A stretch of DNA of 64,000 nucleotides from Molanna angustata (GCA_963576475.1 OY754980.1:22489434-22553433), one strand, 5' to 3'. Shown: positions 24,006 to 35,860, counted from the stretch's first letter. The notes: a model not told the origin generated them from the letters alone. Translations and numbers: made by a program.

Positions 24006-24479
24006 TTATATTCATTCGGGAAAAAAATATGATTTTTTTTATACATATTTACGAATAAATTATAAAAACTATTCTATAAAAGTAACAAAGCTTCATTATA
24101 TTATTTTAATAAATTTTAATTGGGTTACATTACCCCTTGTGTGAGAACTGGAAATTAATTTTTCAATGAGTTGGCACCATCTTCTCGATTCATCTGATTT
24201 CAATGCAAGAGAATTAATTGTATACTAAAATGTTAATGTAAATATATAGAATAAATTATATACAACCAGTTGTCAATGTATTGATGCAGTGATTAGTAAA
24301 CCACATACATACTATTATGGCCATCAAAATAACTAAAAAATATTTTCATTCTTATTAAATCATTCACAAAGTTGGGACCCTAAATAGGACAAAAACAGAG
24401 ACAGGATATAGACGTGATTTTTAAAACAATTAATATGCCCTTGGAGCAATCCTACTGTATATACGTAATATACGATAAG

Positions 24480-24590
24480 GTTTGTTTGAGTGGTACCTGC
24501 AGCAAAATGTTATCAGTAGAGACAGGATTCAAACCTGGATCGTTTTAGTAAATTATTGTTACTATAACCACTCAACCTAAAAGTTATTTT
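24480..24590 (-). mobile_element. tRNA-derived SINE-like fragment
   Basis: The minus strand shows GGTTGAGTGGTTATAGTAAC and CCAGGTTTGAATCCTGTCTC, spaced like pol III box A and box B. The family is uncertain and no partner was found in the window. Confidence 0.4.
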
Positions 24591-24692
24591 GGATTATAGC
24601 AACATCAGGGCTTATAATATGATCGATAGGAAGACATCGCTTTCACTGTATGTCGTTTTGGGCAAATTATTTTAGTATCTAATAATATGAAA

Positions 24693-24797
24693 AAAAAAAC
24701 TTGTTTAGAATCAATTCCACTATTTATATCCTATTTCCAATTTCACTATTTATATTTATATAATAAATAGTGGAATTGATTCTAAACAAGTTTTTTT
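24693..24797. repeat. inverted repeat, 35-bp perfect arms, 35-nt spacer
   Basis: The left arm 24693-24727 and right arm 24763-24797 are exact inverse complements (core TTGTTTAGAATCAATTCCAC). The spacer contains a decayed direct copy of part of the arm (CCAATTTCACTATTTATA). Confidence 0.85.
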
Positions 24798-24837
24798 ATT
24801 TTTATTTATTAAAAATATAAATTAATTTAAATGGAAT

Positions 24838-24917
24838 TCCATCAGGATAGCTGGGGGTCCACTTCGCAGGAAGAGCAGGCCTCTTAAAAAACAGACCTGA
24901 AGGTCTTTTTTTTTTTT
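24838..24917 (+). pseudogene. RTE-type LINE 3' scrap
   Basis: GGATAGCTGGGGGTCCACTT, then CAGGAAGAGCAGGCCTCTT and CAGACCTGAAGGTCT match 59475-59535. The frame reads DSWGSTSQEEQAS. It ends in a T-rich run. Confidence 0.6.
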
Positions 24918-24944
24918 TAACATGTCTACGTAGGGGACGCCAGC

Positions 24945-25150
24945 TATTAGGATTTGGGTCCCTTTTACTCTTCCGAAGAAGCGCACTACGTAGCGTTGGG
25001 AGGGGTTTGCAATCTAGAAAAGAGTTTATTAATTCGGATTTTAAAAAGACCCGGGTTGTACGAAGATGGAAACACAGAATTCGGAAGATCGTTCCACAGT
25101 CGGGCTGCTGTATTAATAAAAGGTCTATTCAAAAGAAGAAGAAGAAGAAG
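24945..25150 (-). pseudogene. Jockey/R1-like LINE, reverse transcriptase C-terminus fragment
   Basis: The minus-strand frame reads LLLNRPFINTAARLWNDLPN, then SVFPSSYNPGLFKIRINKLF and SRLQTPPNAT, then a stop. The pattern ARLWNDLP followed by FP..Y....FK..IN is the usual C-terminus of insect non-LTR reverse transcriptases. A GAA-rich microsatellite (AGAAGAAGAAGAAGAAG, 25134-25150) is at its 5' side and the RTE scrap 24838-24917 on the other, so two LINE types abut here. It is truncated, with only about 55 codons left. Confidence 0.7.
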
Positions 25151-25936
25151 AATTCCATCAAGAACTGACGATCAAAAAGTTAAATCTAATGAAAAAAAAA
25201 TATTAAATATAGGCTTGGCCATATAATGATAATAATAATATTTTTTTTTTTTTATTTTAGTTCGTGCTAGATAATTTTAATAATTAATCATATATTCTCG
25301 TTGTCTTTTTCGATGTTGGTATATACCTACTATTTTTTTATTTCAAAATTTATTTGGACATTTAATTCCATCAAAACTGATCCCATTGTACGACTAGCGC
25401 CCAAGATGGAATTAATACCGATTGGTATTGCTGAAATTCCTGCACCAAAATTCAATTAAAAGGTAGGTTCCTACTCTCGCCATTTTTACAAAGGACAAAC
25501 GATTTGGTTGTGATGTGAAGCCACTCTGATCAAAGATCATTTGATCAGATTTTTCAATCAACCCTAGATTTAATTTGAGGTTAGTAAATCACTAACCAAA
25601 GCAAACAGGTGACAAAAATAATTTATTCCGGAAATTGAACCCAAGATAAAGGATTGTTTTAAATTGACGCATTTAAAAATAACCTGATTATTTAAATGAG
25701 CTCAAAATAAAACCGAGGTTTTTACTCTCATCGCATGAAAACGACTTGATGAGAAATTTGCTTTACATGAAATTAGCTTCTGAAATTTATTTTCCGTACC
25801 TATACCTACACGATATTATTTTCTAGTTAGTAAATATTTTATATTTGTTAGGTTTTTAGTTCAATTTTACTCTCCACTTCTATGGACTTGTAGAAAGCTT
25901 TTATTCCATATTTTTAGAGATACAAGTACATTATAA

Positions 25937-26044
<108 letters not shown>

Positions 26045-26894
26045 TTTAGCGTTGGGAAAACTCATATTGTAAATATTATATAGCAAGGCTGTGATCCTCG
26101 AAAAAAGATTAAAGTAAAAGTATAGTTAAAAAAACTTTGATTTCATAGAATTGTTGTTTCATTGAAATCTAATTCCGTCAAACGACGTGATTTTGAACAA
26201 TTTTATGAAATCAAAGTAATTTTAACTAAAGATACCTACTATTACCGATACTTTTGTTGAAACAACCCAGCCTTAGTAAGACCGTACTTTAATACGGTTA
26301 GGTAGGTACTTAATGACAAGAACCTAATTCTGTAAATTTATGTTGATTTTGTTATATGTACCTACTTATACTTCATTATGTAAGAATGGCCTAACAGAGG
26401 GTTATAATATTAACCTTGCTTTCAGTTAGCGGCCAGACACGGTACAAAACACCAGTGTCTTTATTCCTTTCACGTTTCGTATTTACACAGGGAAAGCTGA
26501 TGTATATGTTTATGTGTGTGTGTGTGCAAGAGAGTATAATAACTCAAAAAAACTCCCGGAAAACGACCGCTGTGTTCTGCTTTTGACAGGTTAACAAAAC
26601 AGAAAGGAGGTGGTTCGCCAGCAGGGGACAAGGGCACCGGAAACTACGCCGAGGGGGGAGGTAAACACAACCAACCCCCTCACCTACCTATACCACGAGT
26701 CGTACATTGAACCTCTTCGATTAGTACCTACCACAAACTCACGAGGAAGTATGTATCTACATAATGTATCTTATGCACGATTATACACTACTACATTATT
26801 GACTATAAGGTACCTAATACACATTATACCTACTGGTAATTTTTTAATTATAATACAGTACTAGATTTGTCTTTATCTTTGGGGCGGATAAAAG

Positions 26895-27131
26895 ATGCCT
26901 TTCCTAAACATGCTGCACTGGTTGAGGTGTCCAGAGCGAATATATTACAAAGTATGCTTGATGGTTTTCAAGGCTCTGTATGACTTGGCTCCGCACTATA
27001 TTCGAGAACTGTGTCTGAGGAATGTACCACCAGAGAGACGCTTTACATTGAGATCATTAGAATCACACAATACCAATTATTTAAAGGAATTGGAAGGAGC
27101 CAATAAAGCGGCTTACTTTTATTATTATTGA
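26895..27131 (+). pseudogene. CR1-like LINE reverse transcriptase C-terminus, fragment a
   Basis: The frame LNMLHWLRCPERIYYKVCLM, FKALYDLAPHYIREL and NVPPERRFTLRS is the conserved end of CR1/L2-like RTs (LHWLPV..RI.YK..L..FKAL...AP.Y). It is interrupted by a short MITE at 27130. The second copy at 44400-44705 (84 of its codons carry on further, to AIKWNKLPYEVR) shows what is missing here. Confidence 0.75.
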
Positions 27132-27290
27132 AATGGGAGTCAATGATATTTTTGACAATTTTGACACTTTTTTCGACATCTCAATAGAGACGAAGTTGGA
27201 ATATTATAGAGTTCCTGTTTCTTCTATAATATTACAAATTCGTCTCTATTGAGATGTTGAGAAAAATGTCCAAAATTGATTATTATTATT
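27130..27290. mobile_element. fold-back MITE family M, short internal-deletion copy
   Basis: GGGAGTCAATGATATTTTTG then CATCTCAATAGAGACGAAGT and TGGAATATTATAGA, followed after about 13 nt by the inverse complements TCTATAATATTACAAATTCG and TCTCTATTGAGATG. The central CACCTACAGGGCTTACG blocks are gone. It lies between two LINE fragments. Confidence 0.75.
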
Positions 27291-27299
27291 ATTATTATT

Positions 27300-27660
27300 A
27301 AATCTAAAGTGAACGATATATGAAAAATGAGGACATTAGGAGAGAATGCAATATAAAGAAGAGATAAGTAAAATGAAAATGAATTCCTTGGGGTGGTTTG
27401 GACATGTTGAAAGAATGAATGATGAACGACTGACAAAAAAAATATACATGGTGTATGAGATGGAGTGAATAGCATGAGCCGCCCCAGAAAGGGATGGCAT
27501 GACCATGTAAATGATATTTTGAATGAAGGAAATGTAAGAAGCTTGAAAAGTCGACGAGCATTTATGAGACGTTGCATGGATGTAAATAAAGCTAGGAATG
27601 TGTGCAAAAATAGAGGTTATCTCTGTTTACCCCGTAAGGGATACGGCGTGATGATATGAA
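27300..27660 (+). pseudogene. RTE-like LINE C-terminal fragment, frameshifted copy
   Basis: The same element as 23160-23590: WFGHVERMNDERLTKKIYM, then a frame change, RPRKGWHDHVNDILNEGNVR, FMRRCMDVNKARNVCKNRG, and the end GGATACGGCGTGATGATATG. Frameshifts and an internal deletion break the ORF. Confidence 0.8.
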
Positions 27661-27954
27661 TGAATTGAAATCTAATGCCACAAGTTGCAACAATACCCCA
27701 ACATATTACCCACTCCTTACTAATAAATAATTATTACACCTCTAGCTACAGTAGGTAGGTAAATAGATAATCCATTTTTTCTAATCTTACAGTTATTTAT
27801 GACTTTACGACATCCATCGTTTCAGTCTCATTATCGTCTAGCAGTCAAACCGACCATAACAACACACTGAGAGTGACATTGAAAAATAAGACATTATAAT
27901 AGACAAACATGAAAGTTGTTACAAAACGAGAAGATAATATAAAAAAAGGATGAT

Positions 27955-28003
27955 AAATAGTCTTACTGCCACGTTGTAAATAGTCTTACTGCCACGTTGT
28001 AAA
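27955..28003. repeat. 23-bp perfect tandem duplication
   Basis: AAATAGTCTTACTGCCACGT followed by TGT, twice in a row (27955 and 27978). CGTTGTAAAT recurs at 28089-28098. Confidence 0.85.
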
Positions 28004-28151
28004 TCTTGCACTCAACTAAAGGTCGGTTGCCTCTGAATGTATTTGGGAAAGTTCGTGTTGTGTTGGGATAAATAAACTGAATGTCCCAACGTTGTAAATT
28101 TTAAAGCGGCAATTTTTTTTTACAATAGATACTCAATTTATGTATTTTTTT

Positions 28152-28571
28152 ACAAATTCAGTTAAGCACGCAATGTTTGATATTATGGAGTAAAAATATT
28201 ATGTAACATTTATGTTTTTTTTTTACAAATTTAGCTGAGCACGAAATGTTTTATATTATGGAGTAAAAATATTATGTAACATTTATGTTTTTTTACAAAT
28301 TTAGCTAAACACGCAATGTTTTATATTATGGAGTAAAAATATTATGTAACATTTATGTTTTTTTTTTTACAAATTTAGCTTAGCACGAAATGTTTTATAT
28401 TATGGAGTAAAAATATTATGTAACATTTATGTTTTTTTACAAATTTAGCTAAGCACGCAATGCTTTATATTATGGAGTAAAAATATTATGTAACATTTAT
28501 GTTTTTTACAAATTTAGCTAAGCACGAAATGTTTTATATTATGGAGTAAAAATATTATGTAACATTTATGT
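28152..28571. repeat. six-unit ~70-bp tandem array with alternating unit types
   Basis: Units start at 28152, 28225, 28295, 28369, 28439 and 28508. Each has a 63-64-bp core (ACAAATTTAGCTAAGCACG, AATG, TTTATATTATGGAGTAAAAA, TATTATGTAACATTTATG) and a T-run of variable length. Units 1, 3 and 5 read CACGCAATG and units 2, 4 and 6 read CACGAAATG, so the array looks like three dimers. Confidence 0.95.
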
Positions 28572-28612
28572 ACTTGTTTAACAAGGATATGTTCATTTAA
28601 AAAAAAACAGTT
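28571..28612 (+). mobile_element. SINE family A 3' tail
   Basis: GTACTTGTTTAACAAGGATA, TGTTCATTT and an A-run match the tail of the copy at 46501-46692. The tandem array directly precedes it. Confidence 0.5.
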
Positions 28613-28854
28613 ATATTAAAACCGCTTCATCAATTTTTCCCTGTTATTCTGTTTATTTTGTAGAAATGTACATTTTGAAATGATACAATATTGAAAATAA
28701 ATATTTTATTTCATATTTTGAATATAACCTATATTTTTTTATGATTAAATAAAATAACCTTCATTGTTTACAAAACCAATTAGATGGCGTTACAAAAAAG
28801 TTTCTTCGTTACTTCATACTCTTCATAGATGGCGATGGTGTTTTTCAGCTTATT

Positions 28855-29040
28855 TTCAAACTTTCAAAATTGCATTGATAAGGGAACTCAATAAGAAGGC
28901 ATAATTGGTGAACGTTGCGCAAGTTCATAAAGTGACAATGTAAACCAGCCGATGACAAGTCGTAAGCCCTGAGTTCTTGTTTTCCTATAACATTCAAACT
29001 TCTTCTCTATTGAGATGTTAAAAATTTGTCAAAAAACCTT
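28855..29040. mobile_element. fold-back MITE family M, half copy
   Basis: It holds the loop and one arm only: ACTTTCAAAATTGCATTGAT, GGCATAATTGGTGAACGTTG, AACCAGCCGATGACAAGTCG, and TTCTTCTCTATTGAGATGTT. Confidence 0.8.
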
Positions 29041-30956
29041 TATTTCAAAAATAAAATAATAGGTATCTAAAATTGATTATTTATATACATACTTACTTAA
29101 TTATAGGTTTAAACTTACATATATGTTTTTATTTTTACTCATTGAATTTTTTTTGTTCGACTAATACCTAACAGATAACGTTTATAAGGTAATAATTTCC
29201 TTACACAACAAGCAATGAATAATATAGTTACTAGGAAGTTGAGGTTATTTAAGTTTATCTATAAGGCCGTAAATAATTATGGGCCCTGCATAAGTTATAC
29301 TATAGCAAAAAGTGTCTGTCCGTCATAAAACTGTCAAGTCATAGCCATCAAACAGGGCTGTCAAAAATGACATGTCTAAATATATTTAATTTGAATTATT
29401 GTGATATATTCAACACAGAATAGAAATTATTAAATAATAATTATCTTTTATTCAAAAAAGTATCCAGGACTGGATACACTAAACAATTGACTTATATGCA
29501 TCAGCATAGATGAATCAAATAGTGATTTAATTTTGTTCTAAGGTATACATATTTGATTTCATATTTCATCCTTCAATACATATTTGATCATTATTTTATT
29601 AGGATCAAATAAATAACTTATCGGACGTCCTAGAACAGGTGCACCTAGTTGGGCGTCCAATGAAACAATATAGAAAAATTATGCAAAGTAGAATAAAGAA
29701 AATAAATACTCACTATTTCTAATGTTACCTTACACACATTAAATATTGGGTTATACCACACAACAGTTACAATTATTAAAATTATTACAATACATATTTG
29801 AAATGTATTTTGTTATATTATGTTCTTGACGCTGTATTATGTACATGTACTGTGGCAATATGTAATTGATACAAAATAAATATTTATAAATAAATAAATG
29901 CATGAAATTGTTACACTTTGTTTCGTTCATTGTTTCGTTACAGTTAAATCAGTGTTGCATATTTTTTAAAGACGTGTAAAAAATTTACGATTGCAAGTCT
30001 TAAAAAGTTATGTCGGTTGTAGGTAAGTTGGGTACCTGTTGTTAATCTTTAAGTTTAGGAAGAGAACAAATTACAGAGTTCCCTTCTGATATAATGGCAC
30101 TTTAAATGTGTCGAAATTTAATGTTTTTATTGCACCTCAAACGACCTCAATAAATTATGCTGTAGGTATATCGGAGGTAGCATTTAAGTATAGAACCTTA
30201 GTTTAACCAATGTAATGAGATGGTTCGAGATGTGTTACCCCTAATCAGTCAATCTTTTTTTAGACCACACCCGATTCGTCAAAAAGAGGTACAAACTGTT
30301 TAATTTACTTGATCGGACAATTACCAATGTATTTGTCTACATTGAAAAAAAATGTGTTGAAAAGGGATGTAAACGACATTCGGAAAGAAATTGTTATTTT
30401 GCATAGTTTTATTAATACCTTCATTTTGTTATTAATTTTTTAGCCCTTCTTTTCATAATCACAATAATAATGTGGGTTATTCATACAATGTAAATTATTA
30501 TCAACTCTTTGTTATCTCTTACCATATTAAACATATCTTGATTACAACTAGGTTCCTAGACAATTAGCTTTAAATAAATGCAAAAAATACGATTTTATCC
30601 GTACAGCGATCTTAATACAATTTCGGATTTTTATAACGTATGATTTCAGAATGTTATTAGAATTATATTACATATTAGATTTAACTTTTTGGTCCTCAGT
30701 TCTTTATGGAATTACATTTAAATTTCTTAAAATTTTTATTAAATAAAAGTAAAAAACGTGTTTAATAACAATTCCAATATTTATTAAGACTACAACCTGA
30801 TTCGTGCTAAGCACATAATCAAGTAGAGCACATTTTCAGCACATTTCAAGCTAGTACATTTTCATATTGCTTACCTACATAGAATTATATAGTTTTATTA
30901 TTATTCTATGATTGCTAAGCACATTTTAAGTTTTCAAGTTACTACTTATTATTACA

Positions 30957-30983
30957 CATTTTTGTTTTGTTTTGTTTTGTTTA
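30957..30983. repeat. (GTTTT)n microsatellite
   Basis: TTTTTGTTTTGTTTTGTTTT followed by GTTTAG. Confidence 0.8.
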
Positions 30984-31170
30984 GTTATATAAAAATCTGA
31001 ATGAAATACGATGAAAATACTGTATAAAGAATTATTAATTTGATTTTGGAATATTCCACCTCGATACATGCAGTCTGGTGAGGATGATATACCTACCTAT
31101 ATAATATGTAAAAAAAATGATAAATTATGATAATAAAATATTTACATTTTAAGTCAACTACTTCTTCACT

Positions 31171-31602
31171 TTTTTTAACAGATTTTTTAATTATCTCAAT
31201 AGAGACGAAGTTGGAATATTTATTGTAGGAGAACCGGGAAATCAAGGCACCTACAGGGCTTACGACCTGTCATCGGCTGGTTTACGTGATCACTTTATGC
31301 GCTTGCGCAACGTTCACCAATTATGCCTTTTTAATGAGAACTTTCAAAATTGAATTGATAGGGATCTCATTAAAAAGGCATAATTGGTGAACGTTGCGCA
31401 AGCGCATAAAGTGATCACGTAAACCAGCCGATGACAGGTCGTAAGCCCTGTAGGTGCCTTGATTTCCCGGTTCTCCTACAATAAATATTCCAACTTCGTC
31501 TCTATTGAGATAATTAAAAAATCTGTTAAAAAATATCTTTGACTCCCGACAGGGAAAAAATCCAATGTTTGCGCATATGCAATAATAAAAATATTCGACT
31601 TC
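31171..31602. mobile_element. fold-back MITE family M, intact copy with perfect 169-bp arms
   Basis: Arms 31171-31339 and 31365-31533 match base for base as inverse complements, around a 25-nt loop. Landmarks inside each arm are TATCTCAATAGAGACGAAGT, ACCGGGAAATCAAGGCACCT, ACAGGGCTTACGACCTGTCA, CACTTTATGCGCTTGCGCAA and ACCAATTATGCC. On the right only, the family's outer block continues (GACTCCCGACAGGGAAAAAA, TCCAATGTTTGCGCATATGC) to about 31602. No coding capacity. An open frame over the arms is an artefact. It is the reference copy for the family in this window. Confidence 0.93.
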
Positions 31603-31799
31603 TTCACTTAGTAGACCTGTTGGTCTGTAATCCAAAAACTATGCCTTTCGAGATGACGAAGTCATTTTAATAAAATATGGTCTTCTTTCTAAAAATATTT
31701 TGTTAATTGAATAACGTGCCTGTTTATCTTTTGTATAGATGCTTTTATAAATTTAAAAATATTTGACATACAAAAAAAGAACCTGCCTAGGTTCTTTTT

Positions 31800-32050
31800 A
31801 TATTTGGTACATTGGACACAAAACGAACTGAATCGATCTTCCTTCCGTCGCTCTCTTTCCGAATTCAATTTGAATTTTACCGAAAGGGATGAAAAATATA
31901 CACGGCTGATCGCCTTTTTGTGCGCTCCGAAAAAACGGCACAGTGTACCGTGGCAGGTGATAAGGCGGACAAAAAACTTCAAGATGGCGTCGGAGAGATA
32001 AAACTTCAACAAAACCATAAAAATGTTTGTTGTTGTTGTTGTTGTAGAGA
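31800..32050. promoter_or_regulatory. GC-richer unique block ending in a TGT repeat
   Basis: A block without copies elsewhere, including CTTCCGTCGCTCTCTTTCCG, CACAGTGTACCGTGGCAGGT and CAAGATGGCGTCGGAG (an AAGATGGCG YY1/Pho-type site). (TTG)n follows at 32025-32045. Several overlapping open frames occur on both strands with no protein resemblance. A regulatory role is speculative. Confidence 0.2.
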
Positions 32051-32474
32051 GAAAAAAGTTATCTGCGAAGGAAAAGAGAATAATTTTTATATCGCATCGG
32101 ATATATTAAATAACACCCCAAAGAGTGTGTATCTCGTTCTGTTCTGTTATGGACATAAACATTCCAAAGATATGAAAATTGTACATCCTGTTCAAAAGTT
32201 TCCCCTCTAATTTACCTGTGCGTATCTTTGACACGTTAAATGCCAAAAAGAAAGCAATTTAAGTAAAATAATACATAGGGCGCTATATATCTATAGGTGA
32301 AATTTGAAATTTATAAGATTCTTAATAGTTATCGTTATTTATCAAAAGATGGCATTACGAAACTTTTATTATTATCAGGTGAATATTTCATATAAGTAAA
32401 ATAATTTATTGAATGATATACAGAAATTAATTCATATCGATCATAATTCAATCATAGTACGAATTGTAACCTTT

Positions 32475-32790
32475 TTGTGACATTTTTTTTAACATTTCAA
32501 TAGGGACGAATTTGGAATTTAATAAGAGAAACGTTCACCAATTAGGTATGCCTTTTTATTGAGTTCTCTATCAATACAATTTTTGAAAGTTCCAATTGGA
32601 AATCGTTGCGCAAGCGCATAAAGCGTTCACGTTAACCAGCCGATAACAGGTCGTAAGCCCCAAAGGTGACTTGAAGTCCCGGTTTTCGTAATTCGTCACT
32701 GTTGAGATATTAAATTCATAAAAATATCATTAAAAAATCCAATGTTTGCGTATTATGCCTACAAGTATAAAAATATTTGAATTGTAATCG
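32475..32790. mobile_element. fold-back MITE family M, diverged copy
   Basis: ACATTTCAATAGGGACGAAT, then TGCCTTTTTATTGAG (loop side), GCGCAAGCGCATAAAGCG, ACCAGCCGATAACAGGTCGT and AAATCCAATGTTTGCGTATT. The left arm has a deletion of its CACCTACAGGGCTTACG part. Confidence 0.75.
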
Positions 32791-33724
32791 TTTAAATCTC
32801 CAAACCCTTTCTATACCATATTTTTTTAATAAAAAAATTTAAAAAAATAATAATTCTCTATTCTTTTTACAGTCCGAGTGTGTGAACAAAACTTCAATAT
32901 ATTTTTTAAACCTGTTACAGGTTTAATATATAATAATCGCTGTATTTATATACATGTTTGCTATTTTAAAAAAAAAATTATTGATTTTTTATAAATAAAT
33001 ATATCAAATAAATAAATATAGGTAGACTACATAAATTTTGGTTAGTTGTATAAAATTGCCTTGTGGAAATAAACCCGCCAATGGACACAGTATTCTACAT
33101 AAGTTTAATAAATAAAATATATAAAAAAAAATCCTAAGTAGGTATAACAGAATCGCGGAAATTGATACAAATCACTAAACCTGACTATATATGATCGATT
33201 TATTAATGTAGGTATAGTTTTAGGACAATATGGTCACCTATGCTCTTTTCCTTCTTTAAGAGAGATATAGTGCTATAACATTTATGTAGGTACCTATGTA
33301 TATAGCTACTGCACTAATATATGATGTAGGTAGGTAGGTACCTAATATAAACACGTGTGTTAAGTTATTTTTTTCGAAAACTGAAGCAGCTGCCGTTTTT
33401 ACATAGGTAGGTATATATAATATAATACCCTTTCGACCTTTCTCGAACTAAATTAGTTGCCTCCTTTAATGTGATTCGGCTTAAAATATAATATTTAACA
33501 CATTTATTCTAATAAGACATATCTGTATCACCCATCTTGTATGAAATTATCAGTAGATTCATCTACAAGGCAACAAAAATGAACTTCTAAATATTTTAAA
33601 ACTTAATTATCAAAGAAAAAAATATGCAACGATGAAGTCTGGTAAATTTTAATTTAATTATAGTTTTTATATGATATGCAGATTGATATTCCAAAATTTA
33701 TCTTTATCACGTTAAAAAAATATC

Positions 33725-33960
33725 ACCATTAACACGGTCTCGTTTGATATATTCGTGTGATGTCCCTCACAGGGTAGGTAGAGTGAACCGAACGCCACAT
33801 TTTTCTATCTAGACACACATTCATCGCCTCGTCAACATTCATACGTCGTCTTGTAGATGTTCATCTGTTGTTCACGCTTCTTACATTTCCGTCTTTCAGA
33901 ATATCGTTCGCATGGTCGAGCCCCGTCCTTTTCTTGGACGCCTTCGACCTCTTATCCAGT
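33725..33960 (-). pseudogene. RTE-like LINE C-terminal fragment, decayed
   Basis: On the minus strand the pieces RRPRK, MRTIF, a Cys/Met-rich CMRRCMDVN-like region and a VHSTYP-like end can be followed across frames, closing with GTGAGGGACATCACACGAAT. It is the same element as 23160-23590 but heavily mutated. Confidence 0.6.
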
Positions 33961-33984
33961 GCCTGTCAGCTATGTATTATTATT

Positions 33985-34055
33985 GTTAAGCGCCCTTGAG
34001 GTGGATACCAAAAATGGCGCTATAGAAATTATCCATTTATTATTATTATTATGTA
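33985..34055 (+). pseudogene. CR1/L2-like LINE 3' noncoding end
   Basis: GCGCCCTTGAGGTGGATACC, AAAAATGGCGCTATAGAAAT and an (ATT)n tail match the noncoding end of the element at 36000-36575. Only the tail is present. Confidence 0.65.
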
Positions 34056-35339
34056 TATTATTTTCTTCGTCAGGCGTTCTTCATTCATTCTTCCAAAGTG
34101 GCAAAACCATCTTTAAACCTTTAAAATAAAACAATGTCAGAACGTTTTAAAATTTGTACCAAAACTCTTCACATAAGAGATTATATAATTTATTTGATAA
34201 AAAGAAATGATTCTAACGGTGCAGACGAAATAAGTTTTAACATTAAACCATTCTGTTTAGGTCGATGGATGGCAAAATTAACGAAGAAAAAAACTTACTA
34301 AAGTGAGAGACTCGGCAGTATGAGGTTTCAGATTCTAAAAATAACGTATTTTTTTATTTTAAACTATGTACTACTCCATTCGGTCTGTGTAAGAATCCCT
34401 ATGTGAAGACACGTTTTCATATCCCAAACATAATTTGGCGTCTACATAAAACACGCAAACAAGGTTTACAAGTAAGTATAGGTACCCACAAATTATTAAA
34501 TATATTCTTTTTGAATACATTATTAACGAGAAGTATATCCAAAATAATAAAAAAACATAGATGTAGCTTCGGGTATATATAATATTTTTTTTTCATAGGT
34601 ACCTACCTATTAAACCAACGACTTTTATCAATATAACCTAAGACATACCTATACCTACACTTTCTCAAAATTTCGTTAATTGATTGATTTTGTTGATTCA
34701 AAGATAAATTTTTAAAGAACACTGTATATTTGTTTTTTTTACTAATGACTATTGAAAAAACTATTCATTTTTTGTTGCAGAAAGAGTCATAATTTATATG
34801 ATAATTTAAACCTCAATAGAGACGAATTTTAAAAACAAAATATTCATGCAAAAACATACAGATAAATTAGACACCTACAAACCTAGAACAACAATAAGAA
34901 GGCATGTAATGCTAAATCTAGTGACCGAAAATATGATATATTAAAAGCGCCTTATACATTTTACGGTAAGTTTTAGTAAGGGTAGCGTGCGTTCTAAAGA
35001 ATTATACATGATTAAAATTAATGGAAACCCAAAAAAAGATGATTTTTTTACATTTTAAGAACAAACCTGACTTGAAATGAAAAAACTTTATCTGTCATTC
35101 ACTTTGATACTATGCACTCTTTTAGCGCATAAATCATTTATTTCTCTACGACACATGGTTATGGAGTAATTTAATAATAATTCTATAAAAAGGGTATTTT
35201 TAATCATTTATTTAGGGGAATTTATGCTAAATTTTAACATTTTGTGACCAATATGCACTAGAGAAATGATGAAAATACTTTTTTTTTGATACACTGTTAT
35301 AAATATTTGATAAAATCGAATATTTTTGTAAAAGTTGAA

Positions 35340-35605
35340 TACACACATTCATTGGATTTTTCCCTGTTGGGAGTCAATGATGTTATTGACAAAATTTTAA
35401 TATCTCAATAGATAAAAAAAATATAAAATCATTAAATCTGTTCCTCATTATTAAATATTTATAGAACTTTCAAAATTGCATTGATAAGGGAACTCAATAA
35501 GAAGGCATAATTGGTGAACGTTGCGCAAGTGATCACGTAAACCAGCCGATTACAGGTCGTAAACAAGCCCTGTCGGTGCCTTGAGTTCCTGGTTCTTCTA
35601 TAATA
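35340..35605. mobile_element. fold-back MITE family M, copy with left arm deleted
   Basis: CATTGGATTTTTCCCTGTTG, GGGAGTCAATGATG and ATCTCAATAGA on the left; then ACTTTCAAAATTGCATTGAT (loop), GGCATAATTGGTGAACGTTG, AACCAGCCGATTACAGGTCG and TGGTTCTTCTATAATATTCC on the right. Confidence 0.8.
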
Positions 35606-35611
35606 TTCCAC

Positions 35612-35860
35612 CTTTGTCTTTATTTATTTATTTATTTAATATTGCTTCTCGGGCAACTAACATGTAGGGTACTATGTCAAATATTAATTTAACAGGCACC
35701 CAATTGCCACATTCTGGAGTCTTACGATATTTATTAATCGTCTCACAGATCCAGACTGAAAACACAATTAAAAACTGTGTCTCCACCGGGAATCGAACCC
35801 GGGACCTTAAGATCAGCAGTCAGATACCCAATCAACTGACCCACGAAGGCCGACAAAAGG
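35612..35860 (-). mobile_element. SINE family C, full-length or nearly so
   Basis: Minus-strand head: GGCCTTCGTGGGTCAGTTGA (box A-like TGGGTCAGTTGAT) and CCCGGGTTCGATTCCCGGTG (box B, perfect T-arm-like palindrome). The body includes the complements of TTGCCACATTCTGGAG and GTCAAATATTAATTTAACAG, and it ends in an (AAAT)n tail. It is tRNA-derived. The overlapping 84-codon open frame is spurious. Partial copies are at 13690 and 59620. Confidence 0.75.

Noticed and set aside
28152..28571. CRISPR-like array
   Set aside because: Contiguous tandem repeats without unique spacers in a eukaryotic intron.
35780..35860. Possible tRNA gene on the minus strand (CCCGGGTTCGATTCCCGG)
   Set aside because: Part of SINE family C with copies at 13690 and 59620; no closed cloverleaf.
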